A stretch of DNA of 64,000 nt from Friedmanniella luteola (GTDB lineage: Bacteria > Actinomycetota > Actinomycetes > Propionibacteriales > Propionibacteriaceae). A program made the position numbers and the translations under genes. The stretch covers positions 3,224,001 to 3,288,000 of the forward strand of contig NZ_LT629749.1 of the NCBI RefSeq assembly GCF_900105065.1, in the 5' to 3' direction. The notes below the pieces were generated by a model. That model had not been told where the DNA came from, did not search any database, and saw nothing but the letters and a program-made list of their open reading frames with translations. Positions 57,583 to 64,000 of the stretch are shown here, one piece after another. The stretch's first letter is position 1; the number at the start of each line of letters is the position of its first letter.

Positions 57583-60500
57583 CGGACGATCTCCCGCCCG
57601 GCCGCGGCGGGCACCGGGCGCGCCGACGTCGCCGCCCGCGCGTGCAGCCCCGCCTGCGGCACCGGGGCGCGGTCCTCGGCCTCGTGCTGGTCGATGCCGG
57701 AGCCGAGGCTGCGGGCCAGGTCCAGCATCACGCCGATGACGACGAGGTAGACGCCGACGTCGAAGAACACCGAGGTGACCAGGTGCGGCGAGCCGAGCAG
57801 CGGCAACGGTCCGAGCGGCGTGACCACCTCGGCCAGCCGGCCGAAGTCGACGCCGATGTCGTAGCTCTGCAGGATCCGGCCACCGAAGGGCAGCGGGGCC
57901 AGGGCGCTCAGCCCGGCCAGCACCAGGCCGGCTCCCAGCACCCGGCCCGCGTCGACGGGGGCGGCCTCGTCCAGCTCGCGGCTGCCGGCGGCGAGGTAGC
58001 GGATGACGAGGGCCATGCCCGCCACCAGCCCGCCGGCGAACCCGCCGCCCGGGGCGTTGTGGCCGGCGATCAGGAGGTAGACCGAGACCACGACCATCAC
58101 CGGGAACAGCACCCGCGTGACCACCTCGAAGATGATGGAACGGCGCAGCGGCGACAGGGTCTCCCCGCCGCGCAGCCAGGTGGTCCGGCCCGCGCCGCCG
58201 GTCCCCGCCCGCGGCCGGGGGCCGGCGTCGGGTCGGGTGGGCAGCGCCGCGTAGCGGCTGCGGAGGAAGATCAGACTGGCCACGCCCGTCGCGGCCACGA
58301 CCAGCACGGCGATCTCGCCGAGGGTGTCCCAGGCGCGGATGTCGACGAGGGTGATGTTGACGATGTTGTCGCCGTACCCGAACGTGGACGCGGCCTCGGG
58401 GAAGTCCGCCGAGACCGGCGTCGCGACCCGCGCCCCGGCGGCCACCAGCCCGATGAGCGACACCACGGCACCCGCGGTGACGGCGACCACGAGCCGCCAC
58501 CAGCGGCTGGCCTGCAGCGGCCGGCTGGTGAAGTACTTGGGCAGCTTGCGCAGCACGAGCGCGAAGACGACCAGGGTGACCGTCTCGACCAGGGTCTGGG
58601 TGAGCGCGAGGTCCGGCGCCCCGTGCAGCAGGAACAGCACCGCGACCCCGTAGCCGGTGACGCTGGCGAGCAGCACCGCGCGCAGCCGGCCACGGGAGGT
58701 CGCGGCCAGGAAGGCGGCGACCACCATGATGACGCCGACCAGCACCTGCGCGGGGGTGTCGAAGGCCCGCACGCCGGCGGGCCAGTCGCGGAGCACCAGC
58801 AGCGCGCCGCCGGGGAGGGCGATCACCACCAGCAGGATGGCCCCGAGGTAGATCGGCAGCGAGCCGCGCTGGGTGACGGCGGTGACCTCGACGGCCAGCC
58901 GGTCCACGCCCCGCATCGTCTTCTGGTAGGCCTCCTCGGCCTCGAGCACGGCCGGGAACGTCGACTGCGCGCGGGCGATCAGGTGCCGCTGCCAGAACAG
59001 CAGCACGCCGCCCGCCAGCGCCAGCGCCGAGAGCAGCAGCGGCACGCTGAACCCGTGCCACAGCGCGAGGCCGTGGCTCTCCTCCCCCACCGCGAACTGC
59101 GCGACGTAGCCGCCGAAGGCCTCCGTCAGCCGGGGCCCGACGAAGCCGCCGGCGAGGCCGAGCGCGGCCAGCAGGACGGGCGCGGCGGCGAACCCCCGCG
59201 GCACCGGGTGGTGCGGCCGGACGTCCTCCTCCGCGCCGTCGGCGTCGACGTAGGCCTGCTTCGCGGTGCTGGTGAAGGTGCCCCACCAGAAGCGGAGCGT
59301 GTAGGCGGTGGTCAGGGCGGAGCCGGCCGTCAGCGCGGCGGTCAGCAGCACCGCCGGCAGCACCGGCCAGCCGGTGCCGTCGCCGTCACCGTGGGCGACC
59401 AGGTAGGTCAGGGACTCGAACCCCGCCTCCTTGGCCACGAAGCCGAGGGTGGGCGGGACGGCCGCCATCGAGGCGCCGGCCACGGCGGCCGCGACGGCGA
59501 CGACGGGCATGGCCCGGCCGACGCCGGCCAGCTTGCGCAGGTCGCGGGTGCCCGCGCTGTGGTCGACGATGCCGACGACCAGGAACAGGGTGGCCTTGAA
59601 CAGGGCGTGGGAGACGAGCAGCGCCAGCCCGCCGAGAGCGGCCGCCCGGGTGCCGATCCCCATCAGCACGACGAGGAAGCCGAGCTGGCTCACGGTGCCG
59701 TAGGCCAGCAGCACCTTGACGTCGTACTGGCGCAGCGCCCGCCAGCCGCCGAGCAGCATGGTGGCCGCACCCAGGGTGAGCAGCACGGGGCGCCAGCCGG
59801 GGGTGCCCCCGAACACCGGCGCCAGCACGGCGACCAGGTAGACGCCCGCCTTGACCATCGCCGCGGCGTGCAGGTACGCGCTGACCGGGGTCGGGGCGGC
59901 CATCGCCCCGGGCAGCCAGAAGTGGAACGGCACGAGCGCCGACTTCGAGAGCGCCCCGACCAGCACCAGCAGGACCGCCACCACGACCAGGGGCGAGTCG
60001 ACGCCCGAGGCCGCCGCGCCCTCGAGCACCCGGGAGAGGCTGTAGCTGTCGTAGCGCACGGCCAGCAGCACGATCCCCACCAGCATGGCCAGGCCGCCGG
60101 TGGTGGTGACGACCAGCGCGGTGAGCGCGGCCCGCCGGTTGGCCGCGAACGTCGGGTTGTGGCCCACCAGCAGGTAGGAGAAGACCGTCGTCAGCTCCCA
60201 GAAGACGTACAGCCCGATCAGGTCGTCGGAGGTGACCAGGCCCGTCATGGCCCCGGCGAAGGCGACGAGCACCGCCCCGGTGCGGGTCGGCGGGTCCTCG
60301 TCGCCGAAGTACCAGCGGCAGTAGAAGAGGACCAGCGCACCGATCCCGCTGACCACCAGCACCAGCACCCACTGCAGCAGCCCCACCCGGAACGAGACGT
60401 CGACGCCCAGCGCCGGGATCCACCGGAACCCCTCCGTCAGCACCTCCCCGGCCAGCACGGCGGGGCCCTGGGCCAGGGTCCAGACGAAGGCGGCGAGCGG

Positions 60501-60599
60501 GGCGAGGGCGAGCAGGAAGAAGGCCCGTCCCCGCAGCCGGCGGAGCAGCAGCGGGGCGAGCAGGCCCACGCCGAAGTGCACGGCGATGAGGAGGGTCAC
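57579..60599 (-). CDS. mrpA: Mrp antiporter subunit A fused to subunit B
   Basis: A 1006-residue membrane protein, first gene of the operon, GTG start. Residues ~1-480 are ND5-like (LYVFWELTTVFSYLLVGHNP, SKSALVPFHFWLPGAMAAPTPVSAYLHAAAMVKAGVYLVAVL, LVSHALFKATLFLVVGIVDHSAGTRDLRKL); ~590-770 the MrpA C-terminal NuoJ-like part (ALTQTLVETVTLVVFALVLRKLP, DNIVNITLVDIRAWDTLGEIAVL); ~800-990 MnhB (RSIIFEVVTRVLFPVMVVVSVYLLIAGHNAPGGGFAGGLVAGMALVIRYLA). The A-B fusion is usual in actinobacteria. The complex exports Na+ in exchange for H+ and aids alkali and salt tolerance. Confidence 0.95.
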   Translation of the reverse strand: MTLLIAVHFGVGLLAPLLLRRLRGRAFFLLALAPLAAFVWTLAQGPAVLAGEVLTEGFRWIPALGVDVSFRVGLLQWVLVLVVSGIGALVLFYCRWYFGDEDPPTRTGAVLVAFAGAMTGLVTSDDLIGLYVFWELTTVFSYLLVGHNPTFAANRRAALTALVVTTTGGLAMLVGIVLLAVRYDSYSLSRVLEGAAASGVDSPLVVVAVLLVLVGALSKSALVPFHFWLPGAMAAPTPVSAYLHAAAMVKAGVYLVAVLAPVFGGTPGWRPVLLTLGAATMLLGGWRALRQYDVKVLLAYGTVSQLGFLVVLMGIGTRAAALGGLALLVSHALFKATLFLVVGIVDHSAGTRDLRKLAGVGRAMPVVAVAAAVAGASMAAVPPTLGFVAKEAGFESLTYLVAHGDGDGTGWPVLPAVLLTAALTAGSALTTAYTLRFWWGTFTSTAKQAYVDADGAEEDVRPHHPVPRGFAAAPVLLAALGLAGGFVGPRLTEAFGGYVAQFAVGEESHGLALWHGFSVPLLLSALALAGGVLLFWQRHLIARAQSTFPAVLEAEEAYQKTMRGVDRLAVEVTAVTQRGSLPIYLGAILLVVIALPGGALLVLRDWPAGVRAFDTPAQVLVGVIMVVAAFLAATSRGRLRAVLLASVTGYGVAVLFLLHGAPDLALTQTLVETVTLVVFALVLRKLPKYFTSRPLQASRWWRLVVAVTAGAVVSLIGLVAAGARVATPVSADFPEAASTFGYGDNIVNITLVDIRAWDTLGEIAVLVVAATGVASLIFLRSRYAALPTRPDAGPRPRAGTGGAGRTTWLRGGETLSPLRRSIIFEVVTRVLFPVMVVVSVYLLIAGHNAPGGGFAGGLVAGMALVIRYLAAGSRELDEAAPVDAGRVLGAGLVLAGLSALAPLPFGGRILQSYDIGVDFGRLAEVVTPLGPLPLLGSPHLVTSVFFDVGVYLVVIGVMLDLARSLGSGIDQHEAEDRAPVPQAGLHARAATSARPVPAAAGREIVR

Positions 60600-60674
60600 G
60601 GAGGGCCTTCCGTCCTCGGGGCGGGGCGTGGTGGGCTCGAAGCCTACCGGCTCGGGGCGGCGCTGCCCTCGGCG

Positions 60675-61910
60675 TCAGCGCTCGGCGAGACCCGCCAGGA
60701 CGGCCGTCGCGGCCCGCCGCCCGGACACCAGCGCCCCCTGGATCGACGCCGTGTCGCGGTGGTCACCGGCCAGGTGCACGCCGCCCGGGGTGGTCACCGG
60801 TCGCCGGACGGCGAGCGGCGGCGGCTGCTCCGGGAGCGCGCCTGGCACCACCGAGGTGCTCACCAGCTCCCAGCGGGCGGCGTCGACCCCGTAGATCAAC
60901 GCGGCGTGCCGGCGGGCGTCCCGCTCGGCCGCGGCCGAGCCGTCGTCGCCCAGCACGGTGGTGGCCACCAGGGGGCGGCCCGGCGGTCCGTAGGCGGGCG
61001 CGACGTTCGTCATCACCGCGGTGTTGAGCACCGGGCCGCGACGCTCGGCGTCCAGGTGCAGCAGCCGGGCGCCGGTCGGCGGCTCGGGGGCGGTGTGCCA
61101 GAAGGTGGTCAGCGCCTTCATCGCCGGGGCACGGACGCCGGTCAGCCGCTCGGCCGTCGGCGGGTCCGTGGCCACGACGACCGCGCGGGCGCCGAGCGTG
61201 CCGGCGTCGGTGTGCACCGCACGGGCGTCGACCTGCCGGACCGCCTCGCCCAGCCGGACGGTGCCGGCCGGCAGCCGGTCGGCGACGGCGGCGGGCAGCC
61301 GGCCCATCCCGAGGGCCGGCACGGCCGGGGAGCCCAGGACGAAGGAGCGGAGCAGCAGGGCGACGAAGTTCGCCGAGGTCCTGCCGTCGCGCTCGGCCAG
61401 CACCCCGGCCAGGAACGGCTCGACGACGCCCGAGCGGAGCGGGCCGTGGACGCGGGCGCGGTCGAGCGACTCCGACAGGGTCAGGTCCGGCCGGCGCACC
61501 AGCCGCCGGACGGGCAGCAGGGACGTCGCCGCCCAGCGGGCGAACAGCACCTTGTCGAGGAGGCTGCCCAGCGGCGCGGTGAGCGTCGCCCAGGCGAGCC
61601 CCGGCTCCCGCCGCGGGTCGGCCAGCACGGCGGGGCCGTGCGTCGTCGCCGCCACCACGCCGGCCCGGAAGGTGCGGAGGTCCAGCGCGGCGACGTCGAG
61701 CACCCGCGGCAGCACCGGGTAGGCCGGGTTCAGCAGCTGGAAGCCGCGGTCGCAGCGGAAGCCGTCGACGACGTCGGTGCGGACCCGCCCGCCGACCCCG
61801 TCGGAGGCCTCGAGGACCAGCACGTCCACACCGGCCTCGACCAGCCGCTGCGCGCAGGCCAGCCCGGCCAGCCCGGCGCCGACCACGACGACCGGGTCGG
61901 AGGCCCTCAC
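60675..61910 (-). CDS. FAD-dependent oxidoreductase (amine oxidase/phytoene-desaturase-like)
   Basis: A 411-residue flavoprotein: PVVVVGAGLAGLACAQRLVEAGVDVLVLEASDGVGGRVRTDVVDGFRCDRGFQLLNPAYPVL shows the FAD motif and the GGR-x-RT segment of the amine-oxidase/protoporphyrinogen-oxidase superfamily. The C-terminus GVHLAGDHRDTASIQGALVSGRRAATAVL closes the FAD site. It resembles the NAD(P)/FAD-dependent oxidoreductases near carotenoid genes, but no such genes are here. Substrate unknown. Confidence 0.85.
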   Translation of the reverse strand: MRASDPVVVVGAGLAGLACAQRLVEAGVDVLVLEASDGVGGRVRTDVVDGFRCDRGFQLLNPAYPVLPRVLDVAALDLRTFRAGVVAATTHGPAVLADPRREPGLAWATLTAPLGSLLDKVLFARWAATSLLPVRRLVRRPDLTLSESLDRARVHGPLRSGVVEPFLAGVLAERDGRTSANFVALLLRSFVLGSPAVPALGMGRLPAAVADRLPAGTVRLGEAVRQVDARAVHTDAGTLGARAVVVATDPPTAERLTGVRAPAMKALTTFWHTAPEPPTGARLLHLDAERRGPVLNTAVMTNVAPAYGPPGRPLVATTVLGDDGSAAAERDARRHAALIYGVDAARWELVSTSVVPGALPEQPPPLAVRRPVTTPGGVHLAGDHRDTASIQGALVSGRRAATAVLAGLAER

Positions 61911-61934
61911 CGCGCGCTCACCCGTCGTGCCGGG

Positions 61935-62366
61935 TCAGCCGAGCTCGGGGAACCAGAGCGCGATCTCGCGCGCCGCCGACTCCGGGGAGTCCGAGCCGTG
62001 CACGAGGTTCTCGCGGTTGGACAGCGAGAGGTCGCCACGGATGGTGCCGGGGGCGGCCTTGCGGCCGTCGGTGGCGCCGTTGAGGCTGCGGACGACCTCG
62101 ATCGCCTCGTCGCCCTCGAGGACCAGGGCCACCGACGGCCCGGACGTGATGAAGCGGCGCAGCGGCGGGTAGAACGGCCGGTCGAGGTGCTCGGCGTAGT
62201 GCTCGTCGGCCAGCTCCTCGGTGACCTGGCGCATCGAGAGGGCGACGACGGACAGCCCCTTCGCCTCGAAGCGGCTGAGCACGGCCCCGACCAGCCCGCG
62301 GCGGACCGCGTCGGGCTTGATCAGGACGAAGGAGCGCTGGGTGGGGACCTCGGCGACGGCAGTCAT
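61935..62366 (-). CDS. ndk: Nucleoside diphosphate kinase
   Basis: A 143-residue enzyme that balances nucleoside triphosphates: [116 protein letters not shown]. The phospho-histidine is in [22 protein letters not shown] is slightly altered from the common NPxxAxPGTIRGDF. Lies downstream of DUF4233 and folC, as usual in actinobacteria. Confidence 0.96.
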   Translation of the reverse strand: MTAVAEVPTQRSFVLIKPDAVRRGLVGAVLSRFEAKGLSVVALSMRQVTEELADEHYAEHLDRPFYPPLRRFITSGPSVALVLEGDEAIEVVRSLNGATDGRKAAPGTIRGDLSLSNRENLVHGSDSPESAAREIALWFPELG

Positions 62367-62426
62367 GGGCTGCACCCTAGCGGGACGGGCCGCGGGTCGA
62401 CTCCGTGCCCGGATCCCGTCGAACGG

Positions 62427-62777
62427 TCAGGCCGCGCGCGCCCGGCCCTGCTCGTCGAGGCGCCGGCCCAGCACGAAGGTGATCACCCACAGGGCGAGGA
62501 ACAGCCCGCCGACGACGAACATCGCCGGGGTCAGCAGCCCCAGCGCGAGGCCGACGACCTGGGTCAGCCAGCCCAGCGGGTAGCCGGCCGGGCGGCGCAC
62601 CAGCCCGGCGGAGACCAGGGCCAGCAGGGCGGCCCCGCCGGCGCACAGGCCGGCGGTCAGCGGCCGCACGTCGGAGATGAGGATCATCACCGGGACCGCC
62701 AGCCCGAACAAGATGAACTCGAAGACGAGGACGGACAGCAGCACCACGCCCATCGGGTTCTTCGGGCTGAGCCTCAC
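62427..62777 (-). CDS. DUF4233 membrane protein
   Basis: A 116-residue protein with three or four membrane helices: NPMGVVLLSVLVFEFILFGLAVPVMILISDVRPLTAGLCAGGAALLALVSAGLVRRPAGYPLGWLTQVVGLALGLLTPAMFVVGGLFLALWVITFVLGRRLDE. It fits DUF4233, which always follows folC in actinobacteria. GTG start overlapping the folC stop (GTGA). Function unknown. Confidence 0.88.
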   Translation of the reverse strand: MRLSPKNPMGVVLLSVLVFEFILFGLAVPVMILISDVRPLTAGLCAGGAALLALVSAGLVRRPAGYPLGWLTQVVGLALGLLTPAMFVVGGLFLALWVITFVLGRRLDEQGRARAA

Positions 62778-64000
62778 CGCGAGCCCGCCCCGGGGAGGAA
62801 GCCGTCGTACGGGTCCACGCCCTCGTCGTCCTCGTCGTCCTCGGCCGTGTCGTCCCAGTCGTCGTCGAGGTCGGACGCCGGCGTCGGCACCGTCGGTGGT
62901 GCATCGGTGACCAGCAGCGCGCGCGCCTCGCCCACCAGCACCACCGAGCCGGTGACGACGACGCCGGGCGTCCCGGCACCCTCGCCCTCGGCGCGCCCCA
63001 GGGCCACCTCGAGGGCGTCGTCGAGCCGTGGCGCGACGGTGACCCGCTCGGCCCCGAACACCTCGGCGGCGACCTCGCCCAGCTCGTCGGCCGGCATCCC
63101 GCGGCTGGTCGAGGCGACCGTGGTGACGACGACCTCGTTCATGACCTCCTCGAAGACCTCGAGCAGGCCGCGGACGTCCTTGTCGGCCATCACGGCGATC
63201 ACGCCGACGAGCGGGTTGAAGCCGAACGCCTCGGTGAGGGCGGCAGCGGTGGCGCGGGCGCCGTGCGGGTTGTGGGCCGCGTCCAGCACGACGGCGGGAC
63301 CACGGCGCACGACCTCGAGCCGGCCGGGGACGACGACCTGCGCGAAGCCCTCGCGGACGACGTCGGGGTTCACGGCCTTGAGGCCGAGGAAGGCCTCGAC
63401 GGCGGCGAGGGCCTGCGCGGCGTTGGCCGCCTGGTGGGCGCCGTGCAGCGGGAGGAAGACGTCGTCGACGGGTCCCTCGGCGCCGTTCAGCCGCACCACC
63501 TGCCCGCCGACGGCGAGCTGGCGGCCGAGCACCCCGAAGTCGAGCCCCTCGCGCTGGGCGAGGGCGCCCACCTCGGCGCAGCGGGCCAGCAGGACCGCGG
63601 CCGCGTCGGGCGACTGCCCGGCCAGGATCGCCTGGGCCCCGGGCTTGATGATGCCGGCCTTCTCGGTCGCGATCTCGGTCACCGTCTCGCCCAGCAGGCG
63701 GGTGTGGTCGAGGTCGATCGGGGTGATCACCGCGACGTCGCCGTCGGCGACGTTGGTGGCGTCCCAGGTGCCGCCGAGGCCCACCTCGATGACGGCGACG
63801 TCGACGGGGGCGTCGGCGAACGCGGCGAAGGCCATGCAGGTGATGATCTCGAAGAAGGTCATGGGGACGCCGTCGAGGAGCTGCTCGTCGACCAGGGCGA
63901 CGAGCGGCTCGATCTCGCGCCAGACGGCGTCGAACCGCTCGTCGGAGATGGCCTCGCCGTCGATGGCGATCCGCTCGTTGACGGCCGTGACGTGCGGGCT
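62774..64000 (-). CDS. folC: Folylpolyglutamate synthase/dihydrofolate synthase (N-terminus beyond window)
   Basis: The gene continues past the right edge; 408 residues are visible, starting SPHVTAVNERIAIDGEAISDERFDAVWREIEP. MTFFEIITCMAFAAFADAPVDVAVIEVGLGGTWDATNVADGDVAVITPIDLDHTRLLGETVTEIATEKAGIIKPGAQAIL is the FolC Mur-ligase-like central domain, with VVLDAAHNPHGARATAAALTEAF in the C-terminal domain. It adds glutamates to folates. The P-loop lies upstream outside the window. The acidic C-terminal tail (DLDDDWDDTAEDDEDDEGVD) is a lineage extension. Confidence 0.95.
   Translation of the reverse strand, partial: SPHVTAVNERIAIDGEAISDERFDAVWREIEPLVALVDEQLLDGVPMTFFEIITCMAFAAFADAPVDVAVIEVGLGGTWDATNVADGDVAVITPIDLDHTRLLGETVTEIATEKAGIIKPGAQAILAGQSPDAAAVLLARCAEVGALAQREGLDFGVLGRQLAVGGQVVRLNGAEGPVDDVFLPLHGAHQAANAAQALAAVEAFLGLKAVNPDVVREGFAQVVVPGRLEVVRRGPAVVLDAAHNPHGARATAAALTEAFGFNPLVGVIAVMADKDVRGLLEVFEEVMNEVVVTTVASTSRGMPADELGEVAAEVFGAERVTVAPRLDDALEVALGRAEGEGAGTPGVVVTGSVVLVGEARALLVTDAPPTVPTPASDLDDDWDDTAEDDEDDEGVDPYDGFLPGAGSR

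Overview
The window is very GC-rich, uses many GTG/TTG starts, and carries conserved actinobacterial gene neighbourhoods: rplU-rpmA-obg-proB, proA-nadD-rsfS, folC-DUF4233-ndk, an mrp operon and GAF/ANTAR regulators. It looks like the chromosome of a Geodermatophilaceae-type actinobacterium (Blastococcus/Geodermatophilus relatives). The family assignment is an inference from gene content and style, not from a marker comparison.

Layout. Positions 1-2404 hold a truncated MFS transporter, a DinB-like protein and a MerR/cobalamin-binding regulator with CarH-type photoreceptor residues. Positions 2474-7478 form an arsenic-resistance island in two halves: arsR with divergent ArsO-like monooxygenase and MFS genes, then an arsR-ACR3-arsC operon pointing back at them. 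Positions 7670-10397 hold a GAF-ANTAR regulator, a Crp/Fnr regulator and a second DinB protein.

Positions 10782-26831 are an integrated mobile element of about 16 kb, an actinomycete integrative and conjugative element (AICE) of the pSAM2 type. It lies between a 57-bp direct repeat taken from the 3' part of tRNA-Ala(GGC). The right part is the backbone: XRE regulator, flavoprotein, Pra-like activator, two small genes, FtsK-like TraSA, HUH-type RepSA, Xis and tyrosine integrase, ending at the intact tRNA. The left part is cargo, partly of lower GC: a membrane-anchored DUF4241-like protein, a TIR-domain protein overlapping a zinc-ribbon protein (candidate defence module), two HTH genes, a lipoprotein, and two ANTAR-type regulators. 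Around 1.3 kb (18166-19478) has no convincing gene.

Positions 26923-44621 are housekeeping: histidine phosphatase, rsfS, nadD, a 44-aa membrane protein, proA, then an EccA-like AAA+ ATPase, a methylguanine methyltransferase and a five-gene dipeptide/oligopeptide ABC transporter lying between proA and proB, then proB, obg, rpmA, rplU and, divergently, a HipA-like kinase/DUF3037/PH-domain cluster. Positions 44662-64000 hold fprA, rne, the DUF2344 and B12-radical-SAM genes separated by two small genes, the mrp Na+/H+ antiporter operon with fused mrpAB, an amine-oxidase-type flavoprotein, ndk, DUF4233 and the 3' part of folC.

Several strong palindromes are present: a 27-bp perfect inverted repeat between repSA and xis, a nested four-arm palindrome at 32474-32559, a palindrome inside the 3' end of dppD, and perfect hairpins at 9772-9822 and 42121-42150. 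No rRNA, CRISPR array or insertion sequence was seen. All functional names come from reading motifs in the translations; no database search was possible.
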